NCBI GenBank assembly: GCA_942491105.1
Contig: CALNZX010000008.1
Coordinates: 124,001-188,000, forward strand
Direction: 5' to 3'
Source: JBBEAM01 sp942491105
Lineage (GTDB): Bacteria; Pseudomonadota; Alphaproteobacteria; Kiloniellales; DSM-21159
DNA: 64,000 bases
The translations under genes and the position numbers were made by a program. The notes below the pieces were generated by a model, which saw only the letters and a list, made by a program, of their open reading frames with translations, was not told where the DNA came from and searched no databases. Of this stretch, positions 36,093-46,144 are shown piece after piece. Positions within the stretch are counted from its first letter, which is position 1. Each line of letters opens with the position of its first letter.

Positions 36093-36926
36093 TTATGGCA
36101 GTTCCGCCAGCGCCGCCCAAAGCTTCAGCGCCTGAGCGGTCTCGGTCACATCATGAACCCGCAGCAGACGCGCGCCGCGCTCGGCCGCCGCCAAGGCCAC
36201 GGCGAGCGAACCGGCGAGCCGCTGCTTCGGCGCTTCGCCCCGCGATAGCTTGCCGATGAAAGCCTTGCGGCTGGCGCCGATCAGAACCGGATAGCCGGAC
36301 GCCGTCAGCACGTCGAGGTGGCGCAGTAGCAGCAGGTTATGTTCGACCGTCTTGCCAAAGCCGATACCAGGATCGATGGCGATGTCTTGGCGGCGGATAC
36401 CGGCGGCCTCGCAAGCGGCGGCGCGGCCCAGGAGGTAATCGCGCACCTCGGCCACCACGTCGTCATAACGCGGATCGGCCTGCATGCTGCGCGGCTCGCC
36501 CTGCATGTGCATCAGCACCACGGGGACCTGCAGCTCCGCGGCGCCGCGCAAACTCTCCTCGTCGCCGGCCAGGGCGGTGACATCATTGACGATCCGCGCG
36601 CCCGCCGCGACGGCGGCGCGCTGCACCGCCGCGTGGCGACTGTCGATGGAGATCGCGGCGCCCTCGGCCGCCAGGGCCTCGATCACCGGCAGAACCCGCG
36701 CGGCCTCTTCCTCGACGCCCAGCGGATCGGCGCCGGGGCGGGTCGACTCGCCGCCGATGTCCAGGATGTCGGCGCCTTCATCGAGCATCCGCCGGCCGGC
36801 GGCGATGGCGGTCGCGGTGTCGAAACGGTCTCCGCCATCGGAGAAGCTGTCCGGCGTGACGTTGACGATACCCATAATGCGCGGCCGCTCGAGCGAGACG
36901 CCTGCGAAGTTTGCAATGCTGTCCAT
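36093..36926 (-). CDS. folP: Dihydropteroate synthase
   Basis: This 277-residue TIM barrel joins 6-hydroxymethyl-7,8-dihydropterin pyrophosphate with 4-aminobenzoate, the sulfonamide-sensitive step of folate synthesis. It has the two family signatures: IMGIVNVTPDSFSDGGDRFD and DILDIGGESTRPGADPLGVE. Further motifs are IDPGIGFGKTVEHNLLLLRH and LIGASRKAFIGKLSRGEAPK. The ATG at 36926 is only 19 nt after a terminator-like hairpin, discussed under findings; the internal ATG in IMGIVNV, at about 36873, is a less likely start. Confidence 0.96.
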   Translation of the reverse strand: MDSIANFAGVSLERPRIMGIVNVTPDSFSDGGDRFDTATAIAAGRRMLDEGADILDIGGESTRPGADPLGVEEEAARVLPVIEALAAEGAAISIDSRHAAVQRAAVAAGARIVNDVTALAGDEESLRGAAELQVPVVLMHMQGEPRSMQADPRYDDVVAEVRDYLLGRAAACEAAGIRRQDIAIDPGIGFGKTVEHNLLLLRHLDVLTASGYPVLIGASRKAFIGKLSRGEAPKQRLAGSLAVALAAAERGARLLRVHDVTETAQALKLWAALAELP

Positions 36927-36944
36927 GAGAGGCTTCTAAAACAG

Positions 36945-36972
36945 GAAAGCCCCGCTGCAAAGCGGGGCTTTC
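36945..36972 (-). terminator. Terminator-like hairpin after ftsH, 19 nt ahead of folP
   Basis: A perfect 11-bp stem (GAAAGCCCCGC / GCGGGGCTTTC) with a 6-nt loop lies in the ftsH-folP gap. In the minus direction it is followed by CTGTTTTAG, a short T tract. It would end ftsH transcription, but it is so close to the folP ATG that readthrough or attenuation must be considered. Confidence 0.65.
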
Positions 36973-36993
36973 GATTTCTTGCCCGGGAACGCC

Positions 36994-38925
<1,932 letters not shown>

Positions 38926-38995
38926 CGCGAGCTCCTTCTATTTAACGAGGCCAGTCAGCGGCGGCGCAGTCGTTGCGCACTCGTTTCCTGCATTA

Positions 38996-39023
38996 CAGAT
39001 AATGTGCATTGGCGCTCAGGCAA
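38996..39023 (-). promoter_or_regulatory. Weak candidate promoter for ftsH
   Basis: On the minus strand, TTGCCT (39018-39023, at the very end of tilS) is followed after 16 bp by TATCTG (38996-39001), about 70 nt ahead of the ftsH start. Boxes are imperfect; a heat-shock type element was looked for but none is clear. Confidence 0.3.
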
Positions 39024-40332
39024 CTGTAAAGGGGGCGCCGGTTAAGGGATTCTTTGGGGTGAAGCTGCAGGAAACCGGGGGATCAGGCCGCAGATCGCGC
39101 CGAAACCAGCCCAGGGAGGGCAGCGCGAGCAGCTCGGACCCGGCCCGCAGCGCCGGTAAACTCGGCCGTACAACCCCCGGAATAGCCACATCTCGCAGCG
39201 ACGGCGCGGCTTGCGCGGCGGCGCGCCAGCCTTCGGCGGTGAGCGGCCCCAGCCAGGTTTCCGGCAGCGGCGGGCCGTGATAACCGATGCGAAAGCGCCC
39301 ATCCCAGAGGACTTCGCGTCCGGCCTCGATCGGGCAGGACGCGATGGCGCTCGCTTCGCGGCAAACCAGCAGACCCTGTTTGCGCGGCAGAATGCGGCAG
39401 CCGGCGAGCGTCGCCCCGCTGTCCAGCCCGTCCAGGACGCGCGCCAGCAGGCTCTCCAGGCGCGCGCCGCGCGGCGGATAGTCGGCCCCCGAGATGCTGC
39501 GCAGCAGCGCCGCCAGGGCTTGACACGCTACCTCGCGCGGCGCCCGGCGCAGGGGCCCCGGGTCGAGCCAGGCGTAGCCGGAGGCATACACCGTCATGCT
39601 TTCGGCGCAGAGCCTCTCGACCTCGCCTTCGAGCGCGCGCCGGGCCGCGCCGAAGCTGGCGGCGGCGGCGGTGAAACGTTCGGCGGGCACACCGGCATCC
39701 TGCAAACCGGCGAGCAGGGAGCGCAGTTGGCTGCGGCGATGCGCCGCGGAGCGGTTGCTCGGATCCTCGAACCAGGAAACGCCGCGCGCGCGCAGGGTCG
39801 CGATGAGCCGAGCCTTGGGAACTCCCAGCAGAGGCCGCAGGATACGCAGGCGCGGTCTATGCCTGACCCGCGACATCCCGGCCAGGCCCAGGGGGCCGCT
39901 GCCGCTTTCCAGGCGCAGCAGAAAGGTCTCGGCCTGATCGTCGGCGTGCTGGCCAAGGCAAAGGTGCAGGATCGCGTCGGCGCGGCAAGCGGCCTCCAGA
40001 TACGCCAGCCGGGCCGTCCGCGCCGCCGCTTGCACGCCGGTCTTCGGCTTACCGCCCCGCCACTGCAGGCTACGGTGAGCGATACCCTGCCGGGCACAGA
40101 GCAGGGCGACCTCGGCCGCCTCCTGGGCGGATTTCGCGCGCAGGCCATGATCGAGGGTATAGGCCTGCAGGCGCCCGCCGCGCGCGGCGATCCAATCCTT
40201 CAATAACAGGGTCAGCGCCACGCTATCCGGACCGCCGGACAGGCCAACGGCGATTTCAGGCTGCTCCTCGAAAGGCCCGCAGGCCTCAAGCAGCGCGGCG
40301 AATTCAGCGGCCTGGATCGGCGCCGCCGTCAT
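39016..40332 (-). CDS. tilS: tRNA(Ile)-lysidine synthase
   Basis: This 438-residue enzyme modifies C34 of tRNA-Ile(CAU) to lysidine, changing codon reading from AUG to AUA. It is a PP-loop ATPase: IAVGLSGGPDSVALTLLLKD carries the SGGxDS signature, and LHLCLGQHADDQAETFLLRL is the second conserved motif. The C-terminal part (TilS-type domain) includes LRRAPREVACQALAALLRSI and RILPRKQGLLVCREASAI. It sits between cpoB and ftsH, an arrangement typical of the cpoB-tilS-ftsH neighbourhood next to tol-pal genes. Gap to cpoB is 32 nt. Confidence 0.94.
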   Translation of the reverse strand: MTAAPIQAAEFAALLEACGPFEEQPEIAVGLSGGPDSVALTLLLKDWIAARGGRLQAYTLDHGLRAKSAQEAAEVALLCARQGIAHRSLQWRGGKPKTGVQAAARTARLAYLEAACRADAILHLCLGQHADDQAETFLLRLESGSGPLGLAGMSRVRHRPRLRILRPLLGVPKARLIATLRARGVSWFEDPSNRSAAHRRSQLRSLLAGLQDAGVPAERFTAAAASFGAARRALEGEVERLCAESMTVYASGYAWLDPGPLRRAPREVACQALAALLRSISGADYPPRGARLESLLARVLDGLDSGATLAGCRILPRKQGLLVCREASAIASCPIEAGREVLWDGRFRIGYHGPPLPETWLGPLTAEGWRAAAQAAPSLRDVAIPGVVRPSLPALRAGSELLALPSLGWFRRDLRPDPPVSCSFTPKNPLTGAPFTVA

Positions 40333-40364
40333 CGGTCTGGGCGGCCCCTGGGCGGGCCTAGGCC

Positions 40365-41222
40365 TTAGCCGCAGCCAATCCGGGTCTGCTCGCGCTCGGC
40401 ACGGCGCAGAATGGTCGAGGCGGCATTGGGATAGCGCCGCTTCAACTCGGAAAAGGTCCCGCAGGCGTCCTGGGTGCTGCCCAGATTCGACAAGGCCATG
40501 CCCAGCTTCAGCAGGTTATCGGGCGCCTTGCTGCTGTTGGGGTACTCCTGAAAGCCCTCGGCGAAGACGATGGCGGCGTTCTGATTATCGCCGCGCACGT
40601 AGTAGGTTTCGCCCAGCCAGTACTTGGCGTTGCCGGAAAGCGGATCGCCCGGGTGCTGCTGCAGGAACGCCCGGAAGGCTTGCTCGGCGGCGGGATAGTT
40701 GGCCTGGCGCAGCAGGTCGAAGGCGTAGTCGTACTTCTCCTTCGGCGTACCCGACGGCAGCTGCACGGCGGCCGCGCTCTGCGTCTGGTTCAGGACCGGA
40801 GCCGGGTTCTGCGCCGTGTTCTGCGCTGGAGTTTGGGAACGCACGGCATCGACCGAGGACTGGTTGACCGTGCCGAAAACCTGCGGCTGGCCGGGGGCCG
40901 GCGCCTGACCCGCGGCGTTCGCGGTGGCCGCTGGCAGGCTGCCGTTATTGGTCGCGGCATAGTTCTGACTTTGCGCCGGCGCGGCGTTCGCGGCCTGCGC
41001 CTGGTTCAGCTTGTAGGTCAGCTCCTCGACCTGTCCGGTCAGGCTGCGGACCTGATTTTCCAACTGCTGAATACGCAGTTCCAGCCGCGCCGCGTCGGTC
41101 GGGGCAAGCTGCTGGGTCTGCGCCAGGGCGGCTGGCGCCACGGCGGACAGCGCAGCCCCGAACAGCGGGACAATCACGCCCAGAACCAGAAAGGGCCGTT
41201 TGCAAAGCATCCGCGCCGTCAT
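40365..41222 (-). CDS. cpoB: Cell division coordinator CpoB (YbgF)
   Basis: This periplasmic protein of 285 residues has a signal peptide (ending PAALAQTQQ), a coiled-coil trimerisation segment (LELRIQQLENQVRSLTGQVE) and an Ala/Gln/Pro-rich linker. A C-terminal TPR domain follows (EKYDYAFDLLRQANYPAAEQ through LGMALSNLGSTQDACGTFSE). CpoB coordinates PBP1b and Tol activities during division. ATG 41222 has a GGAGAG Shine-Dalgarno sequence at 6 nt spacing and was preferred to longer in-frame starts. It follows pal after 279 nt of sequence in which I see no gene. Confidence 0.92.
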   Translation of the reverse strand: MTARMLCKRPFLVLGVIVPLFGAALSAVAPAALAQTQQLAPTDAARLELRIQQLENQVRSLTGQVEELTYKLNQAQAANAAPAQSQNYAATNNGSLPAATANAAGQAPAPGQPQVFGTVNQSSVDAVRSQTPAQNTAQNPAPVLNQTQSAAAVQLPSGTPKEKYDYAFDLLRQANYPAAEQAFRAFLQQHPGDPLSGNAKYWLGETYYVRGDNQNAAIVFAEGFQEYPNSSKAPDNLLKLGMALSNLGSTQDACGTFSELKRRYPNAASTILRRAEREQTRIGCG

Positions 41223-41501
41223 ATTCACTCTCCGTTCAAAGTCTTTCGTTCCGCCTGTCATGCTCCTAGCCGATAACGCGCCAGGGCGGCGGAAGATCAG
41301 CCTTCTAGCTGCAGGACCAACTTGGCAGAAATATGGCGCGAGCCCATCGCGGCAGACCGCGCAAACAACAGCGCCCGCCCACGGACCCTCGTCAGGCCGC
41401 GGAGCGGGCGCGTGTTTAACCCTCGTCCCGTCTGAAGCTAGAGCAGCGGATTGGCGCAACGCCTATCCGAAGACCGGGCCCAGCCGAGGCTGAGCGCGTT
41501 C

Positions 41502-41987
41502 CTAGCGAACGATGAACATGCCCCGGCGATTCTGCGCCCAGGCCGACTCGCTGCTGCCGGGAACGGCGGGCCGCTCCTTGCCGTAGCTGATCGTGCCGAC
41601 GCGGTTGCCGGAGATGCCGAGCGCCACGAGATAATCGCGCACCGCATTGGCACGGCGTTCGCCCAGAGCCAGGTTGTACTCGCGGGTGCCACGCTCGTCG
41701 CAGTGACCCTCGATCGTCAGCGCCACGCCGGGATGCTCGTTCATCCAGCCCGCCAGGGCCTCGATGGTTGAACGCGCCTGCGGCTTAATCTCGCTGCGGT
41801 CGGTGTCGAAGAACACGCGATCGCCAACCTGCTGCAGCAACTGCTCCTGCGATCCGGGAGCCGGCGCGGACGCGGTCGTGGTTCCCGTTGTCGTGCCGGT
41901 GGTCGTCGGTGCGGACTCTCGGTCGGAACTGCCGCAAGCCGCCAACATGAGGCCTGCCGCAAGAACCATCAGCAACTTGAAACGCAT
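41502..41987 (-). CDS. pal: Peptidoglycan-associated lipoprotein Pal
   Basis: This 161-residue outer-membrane lipoprotein has the lipobox LAAC (Cys18) and a Thr-rich linker. Its OmpA-like peptidoglycan-binding domain contains RVFFDTDRSEIKPQARSTIE, IEGHCDERGTREYNLALGER and RANAVRDYLVALGISGNRVG. Pal tethers the outer membrane to peptidoglycan and is regulated by TolB. It lies 130 nt downstream of tolB, in the same direction, in the conserved tolQRAB-pal-cpoB order. Confidence 0.97.
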   Translation of the reverse strand: MRFKLLMVLAAGLMLAACGSSDRESAPTTTGTTTGTTTASAPAPGSQEQLLQQVGDRVFFDTDRSEIKPQARSTIEALAGWMNEHPGVALTIEGHCDERGTREYNLALGERRANAVRDYLVALGISGNRVGTISYGKERPAVPGSSESAWAQNRRGMFIVR

Positions 41988-42117
41988 TATCTATGTCCCC
42001 TGTTGTCACTCCGCCGTGCGTGGAGATGACCGTAAAATATGCTCCAACAGGATAGTCCTAACCCTGAGCGCAGTTGCCCAGAATCCCTGGAGTTCCGCGG
42101 ACTATAGCCGCGCACCC

Positions 42118-43467
42118 CTAGGGAATCAAGGGCGACCAAGCAGGGTCTGAAGCATCGGTCGGTGTACCCACAAGGCGCTCGTTAAAGCCGGTCAAGTCGA
42201 TGGTGTAGAGCTTCGTGCTGACTTGGCCGCTCGAGCTCGGACGGTCCTGCCTGAAGAAGGAGAGGACACGCCCGTTCGGCGCCCAGGTCGGACTTTCCAC
42301 CAGGAATCCGGAAGCCAGCATGCGCTCGTTGCTTCCGTCCGGCTCCATCACACCGATATAAAAAGTCCCCTGGTGAATTCTCGTAAAAGCGATCAGGTCG
42401 CCGCGCGGCGACCAGACTGGCGTGGCATAGCGGCCGTTTCCGTAGGAAATGCGCTGCACGCCGCTACCGTCGCTGTTCATCGTATAGAGCTGCTGCGCGC
42501 CGCCACGGTCGGATTCGAAGACCACGCGGCCCCCATCGGGCGAAAAGCTCGGCGCGGTGTCGATCGAATTGCTGTTGGTCAGCCGCGTCACACGCCGGGT
42601 GCGCAGATCCATGGTGTAGACGTCGGAAACGCCGTTCTGAGCCAGAGACATGATCACCTTGTCGCCGTCCGGAGAAAACCTGGGCGCGAAGGTCATGCCC
42701 GGGAAATCTCCGATGACTTCCTGTTGTCCCGTATTGAGATTGAACAGATACACCCGCGGCGCATCGTTTTCGTAGGACATATAGGTGATTTCTTGAGTGC
42801 TCGGGGAAAACCGCGGAGTCAGCACCAGGTTGGAGCCATCGGTCAGGAAGCGGTGGTTGGCGCCGTCCTGATCCATGATCGCCAGACGCTTGGTGCGCCG
42901 GGTCTGCGGCCCCTCCTCGGCGACATAGACGATGCGGGTATCGAAGTAGCCCTCCTCGCCGGTCAGCCGCTTGTAAATGGCATCGGCGATGATGTGGGAG
43001 ACACGGCGCCAGTTCTCCGGCGTCGTGGTGTAGGCCAGGCCCGTAAGCTGGCTTTCGGCGGGAACGTCCCAGAGCCGGAATTCGACCCGCAGCCGGCCGT
43101 CGGCCTGCCGCGTGATCGACCCGCTGACCATGGCGTCGGCGTTGATCAGCCGCCAATCCGCGAAGCGCGGGCCGACCTGAAGCGAGGAGGTTTCCTGAAT
43201 GAAAGCGCCTCGGTCGATCGGCCGGAACAGGCCGGAACTTTCAAGATCCGAGGCCACGACCTGAGATATCTCCCCGCCGGTCTGGGCGAGTTCCGCATCC
43301 TCGCTATAGAAGTCGGTGATCGCGATCGGAAGGGGCTCGACGAAGCCCTGGGTAATGTCGACCGTGATCTGCGCGCGTGCCGGAATCGCAAGGATTACCG
43401 CCAGCAACAGGGCGCCGAGGAAAGCTAGGGTCTTTTGTGCACTCGAGTGTGAGCTCGGTCTGATCAT
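42118..43467 (-). CDS. tolB: Tol-Pal system beta-propeller protein TolB
   Basis: This 449-residue periplasmic protein has a signal peptide (LAFLGALLLAVILAIPARAQ), an N-terminal domain (VDITQGFVEPLPIAITDFYS) and a six-bladed beta-propeller of WD40-like repeats. The blades include TPRFSPSTQEITYMSYEND, FAPRFSPDGDKVIMSLAQN and TAPSFSPDGGRVVFESDRG. The propeller binds Pal. The ATG at 43467 overlaps the tolA stop by 4 nt (ATGA), so translation is coupled. The longer frame from 43515 is rejected. Confidence 0.97.
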   Translation of the reverse strand: MIRPSSHSSAQKTLAFLGALLLAVILAIPARAQITVDITQGFVEPLPIAITDFYSEDAELAQTGGEISQVVASDLESSGLFRPIDRGAFIQETSSLQVGPRFADWRLINADAMVSGSITRQADGRLRVEFRLWDVPAESQLTGLAYTTTPENWRRVSHIIADAIYKRLTGEEGYFDTRIVYVAEEGPQTRRTKRLAIMDQDGANHRFLTDGSNLVLTPRFSPSTQEITYMSYENDAPRVYLFNLNTGQQEVIGDFPGMTFAPRFSPDGDKVIMSLAQNGVSDVYTMDLRTRRVTRLTNSNSIDTAPSFSPDGGRVVFESDRGGAQQLYTMNSDGSGVQRISYGNGRYATPVWSPRGDLIAFTRIHQGTFYIGVMEPDGSNERMLASGFLVESPTWAPNGRVLSFFRQDRPSSSGQVSTKLYTIDLTGFNERLVGTPTDASDPAWSPLIP

Positions 43468-44447
43468 GTTCCGAACATCTCCCGCGGATTGAATCTCAAG
43501 ATCATGTCGCGCCACAGTTCATATCGACTTTGTGGCAATTTAAAGGGGCTGCACTCAATAATTGCCCGGCGGGCGTTTTCCGCGGCCGAACGGAAAAAGG
43601 CATCGGTCGCCATACGGCGCGAATCCTGAATCTCCGGCTGACCGCGCACGCTGCCATCGGCGTTGAACTGCACCCTGATTGCAACGACCAGATCATCGGC
43701 ATTCTGCGCGCCGGCGTCGATTCGCCAACAGCTCGCCATTTGCTGGCGGATCATCGAGGCCAATTCCGCCGCCTGCTGCTGGATCGCGGCCGAGTTTTGC
43801 TGCTGCTGCGCCTGGCCCTGGGCCTGCTGCGTTTCCTGCGGCTGCTGTTCCTTCAGCTTCTCGACGTTGCGCAGAATCGAGGTCAGAGCATCCTGAGGCT
43901 GCTCCTTGACCGGCTCCGGTGTCGGCGGCGTGGGCAGGCTGGCCTGCGGACGCGGCGTCGGTACCGGCGGCGTGGTTTCGCTGCGCTCGGGCTCCGGGGC
44001 CGGCTCCGGTTCGGGTTCCGGTGTCGGCTCGGGCTCCGGCTCCGGTTCGGGCACGGGTTCGGGTTCCGGCTCGGGCTGCGGTTCCGGCGCCGGCGGCGTA
44101 GGTTCAGGTTCCGGCTCGGGTTCCGGCTCGGGCTCTGGCTGCGGCGCGGGGCGCGGCTCCGGGGTTGGCGGCGGCGCGGGCGCCGGTTCCGGGGGTTTGG
44201 GAGGCTCCGGCGCCGCTTCGCTCACCTCGGTTTCCGGGGTTTCCTCCGGCTCGGGATCGGGCTGAGTCGCCTCCAGCACGACGTCTTCCGGATTGACCAG
44301 TTCGACGGCGGTGATGGTGATCGGTTCCGGCCTGTCCGCGAAGGACGGCAGGCCGAAAACCACCAGCGCCAGTACGCCAAGATGCAGCAGGCCGGAGAGA
44401 ACCTGGCCTGGGATCGATATCCCGCTGCTGCTGGCGTTTCTAAGCAT
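43464..44447 (-). CDS. tolA: TolA-like protein with Pro/Glu-rich spacer
   Basis: This 327-residue protein has one N-terminal helix (QVLSGLLHLGVLALVVFGLP), a spacer of about 110 residues made almost wholly of P and E in PEPEPE-type runs, and a C-terminal domain (IRQQMASCWRIDAGAQNADD through GQPEIQDSRRMATDAFFRSA). The spacer is extended and acidic, unlike the Ala/Lys-rich helical spacer of E. coli TolA. The C-terminal part matches the alphaproteobacterial TolA/TonB-C type. It couples the TolQR motor to TolB-Pal across the periplasm. The repeats (about 43920-44270) gave spurious frames on both strands. Confidence 0.9.
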   Translation of the reverse strand: MLRNASSSGISIPGQVLSGLLHLGVLALVVFGLPSFADRPEPITITAVELVNPEDVVLEATQPDPEPEETPETEVSEAAPEPPKPPEPAPAPPPTPEPRPAPQPEPEPEPEPEPEPTPPAPEPQPEPEPEPVPEPEPEPEPTPEPEPEPAPEPERSETTPPVPTPRPQASLPTPPTPEPVKEQPQDALTSILRNVEKLKEQQPQETQQAQGQAQQQQNSAAIQQQAAELASMIRQQMASCWRIDAGAQNADDLVVAIRVQFNADGSVRGQPEIQDSRRMATDAFFRSAAENARRAIIECSPFKLPQSRYELWRDMILRFNPREMFGT

Positions 44448-44468
44448 GATTGTCGTCCGGACTCCGCT

Positions 44469-44924
44469 CTACTGCGCGTCCTTGGCCTCCGGCGGAGGCA
44501 CCTCGGTAATCAAGGCGACCCGGGTAAAACCCGAGGCATTGAGCAGTCCCATGACCTGCATGACACGGCCATAGGCGATCTCGCGGTCGCCGCGGATATA
44601 GATCCGGGTATCCGGCTTGTTCTCGGTGATCGCCAACAGCCGGGGGACCAGCTTTTCAAGCTCGACACCGGTTTCCTGGATGTAGATCTCGCCCTGCTTA
44701 TTGACCGTGACCACCAGCGGCTCGACCGGCTCGGAGATGTTCTGCGCCTTGGTGCGCGGCAGATCGACGGGCACGCCGACGGTCAGCAGCGGCGCCGTCA
44801 CCATGAAGACGATCAGCAGCACCAGCATGACATCGACGAAGGGCGTGACGTTGATCTCGCTCATCGGCCGCGTGCGGCGGCGCACAGCGCCGTGGCGGCC
44901 CCGCCTGAGGAGAGTCGCGGCCAT
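44469..44924 (-). CDS. tolR: TolR, ExbD-family stator protein
   Basis: This 151-residue inner-membrane protein has one helix with the proton-carrying Asp region INVTPFVDVMLVLLIVFMVT, and a periplasmic domain with VPVDLPRTKAQNISEPVEPL and GEIYIQETGVELEKLVPRLL. It pairs with TolQ to convert proton motive force into movement of TolA. The N-terminus is Arg-rich and cytoplasmic. It lies 3 nt after tolQ and 21 nt ahead of tolA on the same strand. The aspartate corresponds to E. coli TolR Asp23 (knowledge of the family). Confidence 0.95.
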   Translation of the reverse strand: MAATLLRRGRHGAVRRRTRPMSEINVTPFVDVMLVLLIVFMVTAPLLTVGVPVDLPRTKAQNISEPVEPLVVTVNKQGEIYIQETGVELEKLVPRLLAITENKPDTRIYIRGDREIAYGRVMQVMGLLNASGFTRVALITEVPPPEAKDAQ

Positions 44925-44927
44925 GGC

Positions 44928-45653
44928 TCAATCCTCCTCGAGTTGGCGCGAAAGGATCGCGGAAAACTCGCCGGCGAAGGCTTCGAGCCGGGCCGCGTAG
45001 CTCTCCAGGTCGTTGTTCAGCTTGTTGAACCCGATGGTCGCCGGAATTGCCGCGACCAGACCCAGAGCGGTGGCAAACAGCGCCTCGGCGATGCCCGGCG
45101 CGACCACGGCCAGGCTGGTGTTGGCGGCGGCGGCGATCGAGGTAAAGGCGTTCATGATGCCCCAGACCGTACCGAACAGACCGATGAAGGGGGCCGAGGA
45201 ACCGACCGAGGCGAGAAACACCATGCCCTTTTCCAAGGCATCCATCTCGCGGCCGATGGTGATGCCCATCACCCGCTCGATGCGCTCCTTGACGCTGAGC
45301 CGGGAATCGCCGGCCTTGGGCGCGCCGCGCGAGGTAAAGCGGCGCCATTCCTTCATCGCCGAGATGAAGACCGCGGACATCGGATCGGGCGGCCGGTCGT
45401 CGAGACGGTCGTAGAGCTGCTCCAGGGAGCCTCCGGACCAGAAGGCCTCCTCGAACTGATTGGCGCGCTTGCGCAGCCGGCGGATGCGGAAGGCCTTGTC
45501 GAAAATGATCGCCCAGGTCCAGAAAGACGCCGCGATCAGGATCAGCAGCACGATCTTGACGATGACGTCGGCCTGCCAGAACAGGCCCCAGACCGTGATA
45601 TTCTGAGAGACAGACCCGGCGAGGGCCGCGGCATCGACCGCTGTTTGCTCCAT
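44928..45653 (-). CDS. tolQ: TolQ, ExbB/MotA-like stator protein
   Basis: This 241-residue protein has three membrane helices: VIVKIVLLILIAASFWTWAI near the N-terminus, then VFLASVGSSAPFIGLFGTVW and VVAPGIAEALFATALGLVAA. The FIGLFGTVWGIMNAF motif is typical of the family. It forms the proton channel with TolR. ATG 45653 has GGAGAA upstream. It follows ybgC by 11 nt and is followed by tolR after 3 nt. The longer frame from 46199 includes the neighbouring gene in another phase and is rejected. Confidence 0.96.
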   Translation of the reverse strand: MEQTAVDAAALAGSVSQNITVWGLFWQADVIVKIVLLILIAASFWTWAIIFDKAFRIRRLRKRANQFEEAFWSGGSLEQLYDRLDDRPPDPMSAVFISAMKEWRRFTSRGAPKAGDSRLSVKERIERVMGITIGREMDALEKGMVFLASVGSSAPFIGLFGTVWGIMNAFTSIAAAANTSLAVVAPGIAEALFATALGLVAAIPATIGFNKLNNDLESYAARLEAFAGEFSAILSRQLEED

Positions 45654-45664
45654 CGTAACTTCTC

Positions 45665-46144
45665 CTATGACCCCGTCGCGTTCGAAAGGTGGTTGAGGCC
45701 GCCATCGCTGAAGGCCTGAAACGTGGCGCGCAGATCGCGCGGCAAGCGCATCGCGCGGCCGTCGGATAACCGCAGGCAGACGACGCGCACGCCGATTTGA
45801 ACCAGCAGATCGTCCTTCCGCACGACCCGCTGGTCGAGGCGGATGCTGGCGCCGCGCAGCTCCGTGAGCCGGGTGCGCAGGTGCAGGGCATCGTCGAGCC
45901 TGGCCGGAAGGCGGTAATCTGCGGCGCAGTCGCGCACCGCGAAGGCAAATCCTTCGTCGCGGCGCAGGGCGGTCTGATCGATCTCGAGCAAGCGCAGCAG
46001 CTCGGTGCGGCCGCGCTCGGCGAATTTCAGATAGTTGGCGTAGTAGACGATGCCGGCCGCGTCGGTGTCCTCGTAATAGACCCGCAGCGGCAGAACGTGC
46101 TCGCCCCGCTCGAGATAACCGGAAGGCGGCGTATCGAGAGTCAC
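45665..46144 (-). CDS. ybgC: Tol-Pal-associated acyl-CoA thioesterase YbgC
   Basis: This 159-residue hot-dog-fold thioesterase has the signature RVYYEDTDAAGIVYYANYLK with the catalytic Asp, followed by FAERGRTELLRLLEIDQTAL. The GTG start at 46144 overlaps the ruvB stop by 4 nt (GTGA), and tolQ follows after 11 nt. It is the gene typically placed first in tol-pal clusters, where it is thought to act on acyl-CoA or acyl-ACP in envelope lipid metabolism. Here it links the ruv and tol sets into one long transcription unit. Confidence 0.94.
   Translation of the reverse strand: MTLDTPPSGYLERGEHVLPLRVYYEDTDAAGIVYYANYLKFAERGRTELLRLLEIDQTALRRDEGFAFAVRDCAADYRLPARLDDALHLRTRLTELRGASIRLDQRVVRKDDLLVQIGVRVVCLRLSDGRAMRLPRDLRATFQAFSDGGLNHLSNATGS

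Noticed and set aside
43900..44280. Repeated GGCTCGGGTTCCGG-like units, considered as tandem DNA repeats or CRISPR
   Set aside because: Units have no constant length and no spacers; they encode PEPEPE-type TolA sequence in frame.
43530..45719. Plus-strand frame opposite tolA/tolR/tolQ with G/R-rich repeats
   Set aside because: The repeats are the complement of the Pro/Glu spacer codons of TolA; not a gene.
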